Shown piece after piece: positions 1 to 8,079 of a DNA stretch of 64,000 nt. The stretch covers positions 62,001-126,000 of the forward strand of contig NZ_PGGO01000009.1 of NCBI RefSeq assembly GCF_003010955.1. The letters run 5' to 3'. A program made the translations under genes and the position numbers. This stretch comes from Phyllobacterium brassicacearum. Its GTDB lineage: Bacteria; Pseudomonadota; Alphaproteobacteria; Rhizobiales; Rhizobiaceae. Every line of letters begins with the position of its first letter. Position 1 is the stretch's first letter. The notes below the pieces were generated by a model. It did not search any database, was not told where the DNA came from, and saw nothing but the letters and a program-made list of their open reading frames with translations.

Positions 1-88
1 CGCGCTCGAGGCTCGCCACGAGCTTGCTGTCCCAGCTATCGTGGGTACCTTCGCCTGCGCCTTGAACGAAGAGGATCTGCTTGGCCAT
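1..88 (-). CDS. alpha/beta hydrolase, N-terminal part only
   Basis: The window edge cuts this gene. Reading the minus strand from an ATG at 88, the first 29 residues begin MAKQILFVQGAGEGTHDSWD, which matches the opening beta-strand and glycine-rich turn of small serine alpha/beta hydrolases of the RBBP9/YdeN kind (seen: VQGAGEG then W). The nucleophile and the rest of the fold lie outside the window, so substrate cannot be judged. No strong ribosome binding site is visible before the ATG. Confidence 0.55.
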   Translation of the reverse strand, partial: MAKQILFVQGAGEGTHDSWDSKLVASLER

Positions 89-173
89 CGCGCCATGTTA
101 ATCGACAGACACAGGCGGGCGCAAGGCTGGGCTGAGCCCGCCTCCGCACGCTGAATGCGTGTCCGTTCTGCGG

Positions 174-1082
174 TCAGTGCAATGGAACCCATAGCGGGCT
201 CTTCCATGCCTTCAGGTCATCGAGAAAGACCAGCAGTTTCGCCGGCAGATAGCGGCGCGTCGGGTAGACGGCGTGCACGAAGATCTCGGGCGATGACCAG
301 TCCGGCAGCAAGCGGATGAGTTCGCCCCGTTTTATCTGTTCATCGCAATAGGTCGACGGCAAAAGACCGATCCCGTGGCCGCGATAGGTAAACGCGGCGA
401 TCGACTGGAAATCCCGGCTTGATAGCGGCCCTGACACATGCAGCTTGAGGGATTTGCGTCCGTTGACCAGATGCCATTCCGCCTCGTTATTACGGCCGTT
501 GAGCAAGATGCACTGGTGGTTCTTCAAGTCCTCCGGTTTCTCCACGGGCGGCCGGCTGTCGAGATAGTCCGGTGTCGCGACGACATAGCGGACGCTCTTG
601 CCGATTCTTTGCGTGACGATCGTCGAATCGCGCAGCTCTCCGAAGCGAATGCCGACGTCGACATTCTCTGCAATCAGATCGACGAAGAGGTTTGTGATGA
701 AGAGATCGACCTCGATGCGCGGGTGTCTTTTCAGGAATGCCGAGAGAAAATCATAAAATGGTTCCTGCCCCATGAGCACAGGCACCGAGATTTTCAGGAT
801 GCCCTCCGGCTGTTTCTGTGTTTGGGTCAGAACCTGCTCGGCATCAAACAAGTGGCTGAGAGGTTCGCTGCACTGGTTGTAGTAGGCACGCCCCTGCATC
901 GTCAGCGTCAGTTTGCGGGTCGTGCGCTGGATCAAGGTGACGCCGAGCTGGTCTTCGAGCGCGGAGACTTTGCGGCTAACGGTCGATACCGGCATCCCGA
1001 GTGAGCGAGCGGCGCGGCTGAAGCTCTCGAACTGCGCAACCTTCACGAAAACTGCGATATCGTTCAAATCCGTCATAGACAT
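174..1082 (-). CDS. LysR-family transcriptional regulator
   Basis: A 302-residue protein with the LysR plan: an N-terminal winged helix-turn-helix (SFSRAARSLGMPVSTVSRKVSALEDQLGVTLIQRTTRKL, given here as a description of residues about 18-52) followed by a periplasmic-binding-protein-like effector domain. It resembles the group that regulates neighbouring oxidoreductase genes. The frame is open to 1130, but a start at ATG 1082 or 1076 leaves a perfect inverted repeat (1095-1122) upstream as a candidate operator, so I prefer the shorter form; neither ATG has a clear ribosome binding site. It is divergent from the SDR-RidA pair, which is its most likely target. Effector unknown. Confidence 0.9.
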   Translation of the reverse strand: MSMTDLNDIAVFVKVAQFESFSRAARSLGMPVSTVSRKVSALEDQLGVTLIQRTTRKLTLTMQGRAYYNQCSEPLSHLFDAEQVLTQTQKQPEGILKISVPVLMGQEPFYDFLSAFLKRHPRIEVDLFITNLFVDLIAENVDVGIRFGELRDSTIVTQRIGKSVRYVVATPDYLDSRPPVEKPEDLKNHQCILLNGRNNEAEWHLVNGRKSLKLHVSGPLSSRDFQSIAAFTYRGHGIGLLPSTYCDEQIKRGELIRLLPDWSSPEIFVHAVYPTRRYLPAKLLVFLDDLKAWKSPLWVPLH

Positions 1083-1094
1083 ATTTTTGCATAA

Positions 1095-1122
1095 ATGGAA
1101 AATAGATTCCAGATATTTCCAT
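1095..1122. promoter_or_regulatory. candidate LysR operator, inverted repeat
   Basis: Perfect 7-bp arms ATGGAAA (1095-1101) and TTTCCAT (1116-1122) are separated by 14 bp in the divergent region between the LysR gene and the SDR gene. The position just upstream of the regulator fits an autoregulatory LysR site that also controls the divergent operon. This is inference from symmetry and position only. Confidence 0.4.
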
Positions 1123-1200
1123 CTAATCACGCAATAGAGCCTCAGCCATATTCATCGGCAACAAGCGCAATTGCTGCGCTAGCAACCGATGGAGATTAAA

Positions 1201-1926
1201 ATGCCAACACCTAAAACTGTCATCGTCACGGGAGCCTCCCAGGGTATCGGGGCAGGCATCGTCAACGCCTTCGCCGAGCGCGGCTACAATGTCGTCGCGA
1301 CGTCCCGCCAGGTAACCTCGTCAGATGCCTTCCGGGCTTCCAATCAGATCGCTGTCGTCGACGGCGATATCGGTGATCCCGAAACAGCAAGGCGGGTCGC
1401 AGAGACCGCAATCAGCCGGTTCGGCTCGATCGATGCCCTCGTCAACAACGCCGGCATCTTCTACACCAAGCCGTTCATCGACTATACGATGGACGACTTC
1501 AGGAAGCTGTCCTCGACCAATCTCGAGGGCTTCATCCACCTGACCCAGCGGGCCGTAAAGCAGATGCTGGCGCAGAAATCCGGCGGCAGCATCGTCAGCA
1601 TCACCACGCCATTGATCGATCATCCGATCGCCGGCCTCTCCGCCTCGGTCCCCATGATGACCAAGGGCGGGATCGACGCAATCTCCAAGAACATCGCGAT
1701 GGAATATGCAAGCGATGGTATCCGGGTCAACACGGTCGCTCCCGGCGTGGTCGACACGCCTTTGCACAAGGACAACCCCAAGGATTTCCTGCGGAGCTTG
1801 TCACCCATGGGGACCATTTCCGATGTCCAGGATATCGTCGACGCGGTCGTCTATCTGACCGAAGCACGAAATGTAACCGGGGAGGTGCTGAACGTCGACG
1901 GCGGCGCACATCTGGGCAAATGGTAA
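1201..1926 (+). CDS. SDR-family NAD(P)-dependent oxidoreductase
   Basis: A 241-residue classical short-chain dehydrogenase/reductase. The cofactor motif TGASQGIG lies at residues about 11-18 and the NNAG motif near 85. The usual catalytic YxxxK is altered: after the active-site serine strand the protein reads SASVPMMTKGG, so a Met-Met stands where Tyr would be, with the Lys kept. That casts doubt on ordinary SDR catalysis. The ATG at 1201 is preceded by GGAG at 1191, so it is preferred to the in-frame ATG at 1189. The next gene starts inside its stop codon region (ATG at 1920), so the two are translationally coupled. Substrate unknown. Confidence 0.88.
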   Translation: MPTPKTVIVTGASQGIGAGIVNAFAERGYNVVATSRQVTSSDAFRASNQIAVVDGDIGDPETARRVAETAISRFGSIDALVNNAGIFYTKPFIDYTMDDFRKLSSTNLEGFIHLTQRAVKQMLAQKSGGSIVSITTPLIDHPIAGLSASVPMMTKGGIDAISKNIAMEYASDGIRVNTVAPGVVDTPLHKDNPKDFLRSLSPMGTISDVQDIVDAVVYLTEARNVTGEVLNVDGGAHLGKW

Positions 1927-2408
1927 ACCGTACGAAAGCATTGGCAGCCGCTGCAGAACAGCGGCTGCAGGAGCTGGGCATTACGCTTCCACCACCACCA
2001 ACCCCGTTTGGCGCTTACGTGGAAGCCGTGACGATCGGCAACCTCGTCTTCTTCAGCGGGATGTTGCCTGTCATCGACCGCAAGCCCCAGTTCATCGGAC
2101 GCGTTGGGGGTGAACTCACCGTCGAGGAAGGCCGCAAGGCCGCGGAAGTCGCCACGCTGAGTGCACTGTCGGCAGTGAGAGCCCATCTCGGCTCACTCGA
2201 CAAGGTTAAGGCTGTCGCCAAGCTTGGCGTCTACATAGCGACCGAGGGTGATTTCAGAGATCATCCGAAAGTCGCGGACGGAGCGTCCGAGTTGCTGCTC
2301 CAGGTCTTCGGAGAGGAAAAGCTCTCCGGCCGGGTGGTGCTTGGTGTCGCAAGCCTGCCCCTTGGACTGCCGATCGAGATTGAACTCGTCGTCGAAGTCG
2401 GGGCCTGA
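1920..2408 (+). CDS. RidA (YjgF/YER057c) family protein
   Basis: A 162-residue RidA-fold protein, similar to the longer subgroup that starts with a helix (residues 1-20) before the core. Family members deaminate reactive enamine/imine intermediates or act as small-ligand trimers. The core motifs are visible: FFSGMLPVID near residue 45 and GVYIATEGDF near 105. The arginine-containing signature around GRVVLGVASLPLG suggests the ligand pocket is kept. The ATG overlaps the SDR stop (ATGGTAA), so both come from one mRNA; together they suggest an oxidoreductase whose product is an enamine/imine or labile ketoacid, which is inference. Confidence 0.88.
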   Translation: MVNRTKALAAAAEQRLQELGITLPPPPTPFGAYVEAVTIGNLVFFSGMLPVIDRKPQFIGRVGGELTVEEGRKAAEVATLSALSAVRAHLGSLDKVKAVAKLGVYIATEGDFRDHPKVADGASELLLQVFGEEKLSGRVVLGVASLPLGLPIEIELVVEVGA

Positions 2409-2655
2409 ACGCGGGCTCCCATGATGCCTCAACCTTTTCGTCCTGCCCGGGCCCGACCGCGGAAGCGGACCCTCAAGTCGATCAAGACAATTCCTTCTCC
2501 CGCATCAATCAATTGGTAACCAAGTTTCTCCATGCTCGATGCCAGCCAGAAAGTCGCAACGGGTTGAGATTCCCTTGTCGTGCCTCAGTTTTGCCACGGC
2601 GATAGTGGCTTTGCGCTGGCTGGCGTGTGGGTCGAGCAGGTGGGTACGGGTTTTC

Positions 2656-3876
2656 ATGGCGTTTGCAGTCAAGACGGGCGTCGAGCCATCGGATAAAATT
2701 GGCCGTCGTCCGGGCCGCCGGGTCGTCTCCGCCGCGCTGACTGCCGGTCTTGGCGCCGTCACATCCCTCGGCGTTATCGCCACCGTGATGGTCATGCACG
2801 GCGCCTTCCTGTCCCGCGCCGCCGACGGCGTTCCCACTACCCAAGGTCTCTTGCAAAAGCCCTCTACAGGCAGCCTCATCGCACTTGTCTCCGCGCATGA
2901 AATCGCGCCGGAGAAGCCGAAATATCCACGCGTGCCGGAACTGACACCCACACCCTGGCAGGCCGCTGACATGGAGGAAGGGGCGGTCATCGGACCGTCG
3001 GGCGATATCAGCTTCATGTCCTCGCCAAAGCCCAGGATCGTGGCGCAGGCACCTCTGGCTGCCGAAGTGTTTGGCGCCCGCGCGTCGGGCATTGAACTGT
3101 TGGCCGAAGAGGATTTCAGCGCGCGCTTGGCCGGCCTCGATACGATGCAGGTCGCGTCTGTCCAGACCTACACTACTTTCGACACTGAATCTGAGGTTAC
3201 GGGGCCATCCGTCGCGGCCGCCATCGCTGCGCTGGAAAACGCGCCGCCGCCGGTCGGCATGTCGCCGCAAGGGCCGTTCAGCCTCGTGCTGGACGAGGCC
3301 GACCCTTCATTGGGCGATGAAGACTCTCCGGAAGTCCCGCTGCCGGGGATGCGGCCAAGCCGCCCGGCTCTGAAGGGCGTCGCTCCCCAGGCGCTCGCCT
3401 ATGCGCCGCAGGACAATGATCTGCGCGATATCGCGCCGACCTACGAACCGCCTGCACCCCGGCTCGCCGGCCGGAGCCGGACCGCTTTCTACAGCATCGA
3501 GGCGAAGACGGTCTATCTCCCGAACGGCGAGAAGCTGGAAGCGCATTCGGGCCTCGGGCCGATGCGCGACAAAGTCCGCTACGTCCACAAGAAGATGCGC
3601 GGCGCGACGCCACCTCACACCTACAAGCTCACCATGCGCGAGAAGCGGTTCCACGGCGTCGAGGCGATCCGGCTCAATCCGGTCGAGCCGGGCAAGATCT
3701 TCGGCCGCGACGGACTTCTGGCGCATACCTACATGCTCGGGCCGCGCGGCGATTCCAATGGCTGCGTGTCGATCAAGGATTACCGCCGCTTCCTCGCCGC
3801 CTTCAAGCGGGGTGAGATCACGCAGCTCGTCGTGGTCGCCCGCATGCCGTCATCGACGCTTTTCGCCTCCAGATAG
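2656..3876 (+). CDS. DUF2778 / Tlde1-type domain protein, membrane anchored
   Basis: A 406-residue protein: a short cytoplasmic N-terminus, one hydrophobic segment (about residues 28-52), a long proline- and alanine-rich region of low conservation (about 60-300), and a C-terminal DUF2778 domain (about 300-395). The C-terminal domain shows a His (LAHTYMLGP) and then SNGCVSI, which resembles the His/Cys active site of L,D-transpeptidases and of Tlde1-type toxins acting on peptidoglycan. In free-living rhizobia such proteins are common and poorly studied, so a cell-wall enzyme in the periplasm is the inference. I chose the ATG at 2656 because it gives a clean N-terminal anchor; the frame is open from 2539. 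Convergent with the next gene. Confidence 0.82.
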   Translation: MAFAVKTGVEPSDKIGRRPGRRVVSAALTAGLGAVTSLGVIATVMVMHGAFLSRAADGVPTTQGLLQKPSTGSLIALVSAHEIAPEKPKYPRVPELTPTPWQAADMEEGAVIGPSGDISFMSSPKPRIVAQAPLAAEVFGARASGIELLAEEDFSARLAGLDTMQVASVQTYTTFDTESEVTGPSVAAAIAALENAPPPVGMSPQGPFSLVLDEADPSLGDEDSPEVPLPGMRPSRPALKGVAPQALAYAPQDNDLRDIAPTYEPPAPRLAGRSRTAFYSIEAKTVYLPNGEKLEAHSGLGPMRDKVRYVHKKMRGATPPHTYKLTMREKRFHGVEAIRLNPVEPGKIFGRDGLLAHTYMLGPRGDSNGCVSIKDYRRFLAAFKRGEITQLVVVARMPSSTLFASR

Positions 3877-3879
3877 CCC

Positions 3880-4665
3880 TTACGGCTTGGGCAAGGCCTT
3901 ATCGGCACGGCATTTGGCCAGCGGCAGCGCCTTGCCGGAAATCACCTTGGTGATGCGCTTGTCCTTGGCGCTGGTCTCGACCGAAAGACAGCCGCAACTA
4001 TAGCCATGGCCGGCGCCACGGCTCGTGTCGACGAATTGCTTCGGGTCGGTTTGAGGAATGTTGTCGACCCCAGCCGCATCTGGGCCTACCGCCTGACCCT
4101 GCGAGGTGATCGTCCAGGTGGCATCCTTGTCGATGAGCCAGAGATTGCCGGGCGTCGGGTTCTCGATCCAGCCGCAGCGCATTTCGCCCGATGGTGCTGC
4201 CGCTCTTAAATTGGCGGTAGACTGGATCGTCGCAACCTTTATGTCGACGTTCTTGCAGGTATTGTCGCGGCAAACGCCATCGATCCAAATCTCGCCGTCA
4301 CCGAACATGATGCCTTTCCAGTTGACGAAAAGGTCATCCAGTTTCTGGCTGACCACCGCATTGGTGATCTCCTTGGTCATGATCGCATCATAGTGCTGAA
4401 CGAACTGCCGCGCCGAGGTGATTGTCGTTGTCTTGCCGTTGATCTCGACGCCGATCGGATAGCGCACCGCGGCGGCGACCGCGGCCGTATCATGTGCCTT
4501 CACGGCGTTCTGGAAATTGCTGATCATCGCAAGATAGTTATCATGGCTGCCGAACATGCTGTCGAGCGTGTCCCGGAGCGCCTTACCCTGAGCAAATGAC
4601 GATCCGGCGGAAAGGGCGATTGCCATGGCGGCAGCGACAAGAAGGGGGACTGTTCTGGTGAACAT
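3880..4665 (-). CDS. secreted DUF4087 domain protein
   Basis: A 261-residue protein with a Sec signal peptide (MFTRTVPLLVAAAMAIALSA, cleavage near SFA-Q). The middle region (about 30-130) looks like a small NTF2-like cup fold (variable role, my inference from the AVKAHDTAAVAAAV-type helix and the following strands). The C-terminal part carries CGWIENPTPGN and LWLIDKDATW, which is the DUF4087 signature, followed by a Cys pair (SCGCLSV). It is therefore probably periplasmic with disulfides. The start at 4665 has AGGAAG eight bases upstream. It stands alone, convergent with the Tlde1-type gene. Function unknown. Confidence 0.82.
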   Translation of the reverse strand: MFTRTVPLLVAAAMAIALSAGSSFAQGKALRDTLDSMFGSHDNYLAMISNFQNAVKAHDTAAVAAAVRYPIGVEINGKTTTITSARQFVQHYDAIMTKEITNAVVSQKLDDLFVNWKGIMFGDGEIWIDGVCRDNTCKNVDIKVATIQSTANLRAAAPSGEMRCGWIENPTPGNLWLIDKDATWTITSQGQAVGPDAAGVDNIPQTDPKQFVDTSRGAGHGYSCGCLSVETSAKDKRITKVISGKALPLAKCRADKALPKP

Positions 4666-5112
4666 GGGGCTTCCTCTGCGGCTGTGGGTGGTCAATGTCC
4701 AGATATGGAACGACGACGTCTTGGCAACACTAGGTGAAGCTCGGCATGCCATCAACCCTGAATTGTAACGGATTTCGAGCCTGCAACCGGGCAACGTGGT
4801 TGCAGGCCAGCGGCTATCAATGGGCCTGGACCCTAGATGAGATCGTCGCGTAATTTCTCCTGGTCTGGCCGATCTGGCCAGTAACCGTCGTCTTCGCTGA
4901 CGTCCCGCTTTCTCTGTGGCTGTGGCTTTTCGTCTGAAGGGTCTTTTTGGGGTCGCTCACGAACATCACGTGCATAATCTCTCTTAAATGAATTTGTTAA
5001 AATCGCTACGTCTTCAAAAATCTTAGTCAGGATAGAGAAACCAAACGGGATTGGAAAGAGGAATCCCAGGGAGGCGAGACCGTCCTGCCGGTCCCGCCTT
5101 CCTCGCCCCCGA
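4666..5112 (-). other. gap with a coding-like stretch lacking a start
   Basis: Between the DUF4087 gene and the dehydrogenase stop there is no confident gene. On the minus strand 4833-5100 stays open and ends in a very hydrophilic run containing PQKDPSDEKPQPQRKRD and EDDGYWPDRPDQEKL, a composition typical of real protein rather than a shadow. No ATG, GTG or TTG with a ribosome binding site opens this frame inside the gap. It may be the tail of a decayed gene. A GC-rich hairpin (5073-5098) sits directly after the dehydrogenase stop and may terminate that gene; the run of T after it is weak. Confidence 0.3.
5073..5098 (-). terminator. possible terminator of the dehydrogenase gene
   Basis: GGCGAGACCG (5073-5082) faces CGGTCCCGCC (5089-5098) with one G-U wobble in the minus-strand RNA. 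It begins 15 bases past the stop of the acyl-CoA dehydrogenase-like gene. The downstream T content is only moderate. Confidence 0.35.
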
Positions 5113-6279
5113 TCAGAAGATGGCGTTGACCGAATGGCCGAGCGCCATCGCCCCGGCATAACGCGCCTGCGGGCCCTGCTGCAGCGGATGGAAGCGGGCA
5201 CCCTGTACATCGCGGAAACGCTGTTCCAGCCCGTTGCTGCGGTAGAAGCCGGCGCCGCCGGCGAGCTCCAGTGCGAGTTCCACCGTCTTGATCGCATTAT
5301 CGGCAACGAGGGAGCGGCCGATCATGACCTCGTTGACGGTTTCGGCAGAAGGCGCATTGCGCTCGGTGATCCTGACCATCCATTGATGCGCCAGCTGCGC
5401 AGCGCGCAGTGACGTATCCATGCGGCCAGCGAGGTTGAAGCTATGCTCGTTGGGCTTCTTCTTCTTGGCAAGATGAATGGCGATGTCGCGGGCGCTTTCG
5501 GCGACGCCGAGATAGACCGCATAGATCAGCGGGAAGGCTGTCGTCGCGATGATCTGGAACACCGGATGCCATTCGCCGGCCTTGCGCGAGAAGGCAACGC
5601 CTGCGTCCGGCACGAAGAATTCTTCGAGCACGACATCGTTGGAACCCGTACCGCGCATGCCGAGCGCTCTCCACGTATCGACGATCTTGACGCCACCGGC
5701 CTTCATCGACGCGCCGAAGTGGATGACATTCTCGGAGCCGTCATCGGCGCGGCAAATGGCGCCGGTCATCAAAAGGTCGCCGGCATTGGCACCGGATGTG
5801 AAGACCTTGCGTGCCGAGATGCGGTAGCCGCCCTCGACCTTTTCGGCAATGCCGGAGCCGCCGATCCAGTCGGAGCCGCCGCTTGAGAGCAGGATGAGCT
5901 TTTCCGCGGCAACGCGCTTCAAAAGCGGTTCGACCGCCGCCACCTTCTGGTGACGCCAGCGCCATGCGGGGATCGCGACCTGATGGGTGTGCATGGAAAA
6001 GGCGAGCGCCGTCGACGAGCAGGCATGCGCCATGACGCGCAGCATCTCGGCAAGCTCGGCGACTTCCGCGCCCCCGCCGCCAAGCTCGCGTGGTACGCCG
6101 GCCTCGACGAGGCCCGATTCCTTGAGCAGCTTGTAGTTCTCGGCGACGAAGGTATCGCTCGCGTCGAACTCGGCCGCTCGTGCGGCAAAGGTTGGTGTCA
6201 GTGTCTGGGCAATCTCGACCGCATTGCCGGGTGGTGCGTCATCTGCATCGATTGGTGATTTATGTGCCAGAGTGTTCAT
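5113..6279 (-). CDS. acyl-CoA dehydrogenase-fold flavoenzyme
   Basis: A 388-residue protein with the three acyl-CoA dehydrogenase domains: N-terminal helices (about 20-130), a middle beta domain (FTSGANAGDLL, GTGSNDVVLEEFFVPDAG, about 135-235) and a C-terminal four-helix bundle. The C-terminus (RDVQGARFHPLQQG) resembles the branch that includes flavin-dependent monooxygenases such as DszC/SfnB as well as true dehydrogenases, and I cannot point to the usual catalytic Glu. A monooxygenase is therefore a real alternative. The ATG at 6279 has an excellent AGGAGGAG ribosome binding site; the frame is open to 6327. Divergent from the HxlR-type regulator, with shared repeats in the gap. Confidence 0.85.
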   Translation of the reverse strand: MNTLAHKSPIDADDAPPGNAVEIAQTLTPTFAARAAEFDASDTFVAENYKLLKESGLVEAGVPRELGGGGAEVAELAEMLRVMAHACSSTALAFSMHTHQVAIPAWRWRHQKVAAVEPLLKRVAAEKLILLSSGGSDWIGGSGIAEKVEGGYRISARKVFTSGANAGDLLMTGAICRADDGSENVIHFGASMKAGGVKIVDTWRALGMRGTGSNDVVLEEFFVPDAGVAFSRKAGEWHPVFQIIATTAFPLIYAVYLGVAESARDIAIHLAKKKKPNEHSFNLAGRMDTSLRAAQLAHQWMVRITERNAPSAETVNEVMIGRSLVADNAIKTVELALELAGGAGFYRSNGLEQRFRDVQGARFHPLQQGPQARYAGAMALGHSVNAIF

Positions 6280-6342
6280 ATTCTCCTCCTTTGGGCCATT
6301 ACTGACCGCGGGAAAGAATCCTCCCATGCGAGGCTCCTGTCC

Positions 6343-6359
6343 AGTACTCGATCTGTACT
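6343..6359. promoter_or_regulatory. candidate HxlR operator
   Basis: AGTAC (6343-6347) and GTACT (6355-6359) form an inverted repeat with a 7-bp centre, halfway between the divergent dehydrogenase and HxlR genes. HxlR-family dimers bind short GTAC-containing palindromes of this size, so autoregulation plus control of the dehydrogenase is likely. Assignment is by symmetry and position. Confidence 0.4.
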
Positions 6360-6417
6360 ACCCCGTAGGCGTTAGCGGGCTTTTGCGGTATCCTCCTCCT
6401 TTGGGATGGTGGGACAT

Positions 6418-7110
6418 ATGGAAACGCGCGGAGGATATGGCCAGTTCTGCCCGGTGGCGATGGCTTCGGAAATATTGTGCTCGCGATGGACGACACTGGT
6501 GGTTCGCGAGCTCCTGCTCGGCACGACCCGTTTCAACGATCTGCGCCGCGGCGTGCCGCGCATGTCGCCCGCGCTGCTGTCGAAACGCTTGAAGGAACTC
6601 GAGCGGGCAGGGGTCGTCGTGGCGGTGCCCAACGCCAGCGGCATCACCGAATATCATCTGACGCCGGCCGGCGAGGATTTGCGCCCGATCGTGCTCGGCA
6701 TCGGTTCGTGGGGGCAGCGCTGGGTTGAATCGCAGCTGACTCTACGCAATCTCGATCCCTCGCTTCTGATGTGGGATATGCGGCGCAATCTCAATCCGCA
6801 ACCGCTGCCGCCGCGGCGCTGCACGATACAGTTTCTGTACCCGGAACTGCCCGAGGCAAAACAGAACTGGTGGCTGGTTGTCGATGGAACCTCGGTGGAT
6901 CTCTGCGGCTTCGACCCGGGATACGATATCGACCTGCTGGTGACGAGTTCGCTGAGGAGCATGACGGCGATCTGGATGGGGCATACGATCGTTCGCCGCG
7001 AAGTCGAGGCGGGCAATCTCGAATTCGACGGCGACCCGAACATAGCAAGCGCCATGCAACAGTGGCTCGGCCTGAGCACCTTCGCAGCCGAAAAACGCAG
7101 GGTATCCTAG
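6418..7110 (+). CDS. HxlR-family regulator with SCP2-like C-terminal domain
   Basis: A 230-residue protein. Residues 1-105 are an HxlR winged helix (YGQFCPVAMASEIL, LLLGTTRFNDLRRGV, MSPALLSKRLKELE), with the conserved Cys that many HxlR sensors use. Residues about 120-225 form an SCP2 sterol-carrier-like ligand domain (NWWLVVDGTSVDLC), a known fusion in this family that suggests a hydrophobic ligand. The in-frame ATG at 6406 is an alternative; GGTGGGA before 6418 supports the shorter form. It is divergent from the dehydrogenase and 17 bases upstream of a methyltransferase gene on the same strand, so probably co-transcribed with it. Confidence 0.87.
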   Translation: METRGGYGQFCPVAMASEILCSRWTTLVVRELLLGTTRFNDLRRGVPRMSPALLSKRLKELERAGVVVAVPNASGITEYHLTPAGEDLRPIVLGIGSWGQRWVESQLTLRNLDPSLLMWDMRRNLNPQPLPPRRCTIQFLYPELPEAKQNWWLVVDGTSVDLCGFDPGYDIDLLVTSSLRSMTAIWMGHTIVRREVEAGNLEFDGDPNIASAMQQWLGLSTFAAEKRRVS

Positions 7111-7127
7111 GCATAAAGGAGGCTCCG

Positions 7128-7949
7128 ATGGCATCCGCGCATGAGCCAACGTTCAAGGACCTCGAACAACAGGGTTGGATCGCCAAAGCGTCCGGATACG
7201 CGGCCTGGCTGGGTGAGATCACAAGAGGTGCTGCCGATCCGCTGCTTGATGCAACGCGTGTGACCCGCGGAACGCGCCTGCTCGACGTTGCCAGTGGCCC
7301 GGGCTACGGCGCCGCGCGGGCGACGGCGCGGGGCGCCAAGGCCATCGGCGTCGACTTCGCCCCGGCCATGGTGGAACATGCACGGCGGCAGTTTCCCGAT
7401 ACGGAATATCGCGAAGGTGATGCAGAGAACCTCAACTTCGGGGATAGCCGCTTCGATGCGGTGACCTGTGCCTTCGGGCTGTTGCACATGGCCGATCCCG
7501 ACCGGGCGATCGCCGAAGCCGCCCGCGTGCTGGCTGTTGGCGGACACTATGCTTTTACCGTGTGGGCGACGCCTGACCGCCACCAGTTCTTCGAGCTGGT
7601 TCTCGGCGCAATCAAGGCACATGGCACTCTCGACGTGCCTCTGCCGCCCGCGCCCTCACTCTTCCGCTTCAGCGACGCAGAAGAGTGCCGCAGGGCCCTG
7701 ACGCAAGCCGGCTTCGAAAGCATCACAGTGACGGAGATCCCGCTCGTCTGGCGCTGTGCAAGCCCGCAGGACGCAGTCGATGTGATCTACACGAGCACCG
7801 TTCGCACGGCCATGCTGCTTGAGCGCCAGACACCAGAAGCGCGCGAAAGCATTCACCGGGCCATTATCGAGGGAACGGTAAAATTCGAACAGGATGGCGG
7901 ATACGCCATGGATTTCCCGGCAGTACTCGTCGCTGCGCACAAGGCATGA
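7128..7949 (+). CDS. class I SAM-dependent methyltransferase
   Basis: A 273-residue methyltransferase with a Rossmann core: motif I LLDVASGPGYGAA (about residues 49-61), acidic strand-2 end GVDFAPAMVEHA, the EGDAENLNF loop, and the FDAVTCAFGLLHM motif IV. Resembles the UbiE/COQ5 (Methyltransf_11) type acting on small molecules. The start is fixed by AAAGGAGG at 7115-7122, although the frame is open from 6771. It follows the HxlR regulator by 17 bases and may be part of the same response to an aromatic or lipid substrate. Substrate unknown. Confidence 0.87.
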   Translation: MASAHEPTFKDLEQQGWIAKASGYAAWLGEITRGAADPLLDATRVTRGTRLLDVASGPGYGAARATARGAKAIGVDFAPAMVEHARRQFPDTEYREGDAENLNFGDSRFDAVTCAFGLLHMADPDRAIAEAARVLAVGGHYAFTVWATPDRHQFFELVLGAIKAHGTLDVPLPPAPSLFRFSDAEECRRALTQAGFESITVTEIPLVWRCASPQDAVDVIYTSTVRTAMLLERQTPEARESIHRAIIEGTVKFEQDGGYAMDFPAVLVAAHKA

Positions 7950-8079
7950 CCAGGCAGCTCACTCGGCGGTCGTCGTCCTACCGTACCGTTGGGTGAGAGC
8001 ATGCATAAGCTGACAGGCAGCGACGAGCGTCGCCCGTCGGCTCCATTCGTGATTTTACGGCCTGATGTGACCGTGACTG

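Noticed and set aside
2539-2655. N-terminal extension of the Tlde1-type protein
   Set aside because: The frame is open but lacks a ribosome binding site at 2539, and it would place a second hydrophobic stretch before the anchor; ATG 2656 is simpler.
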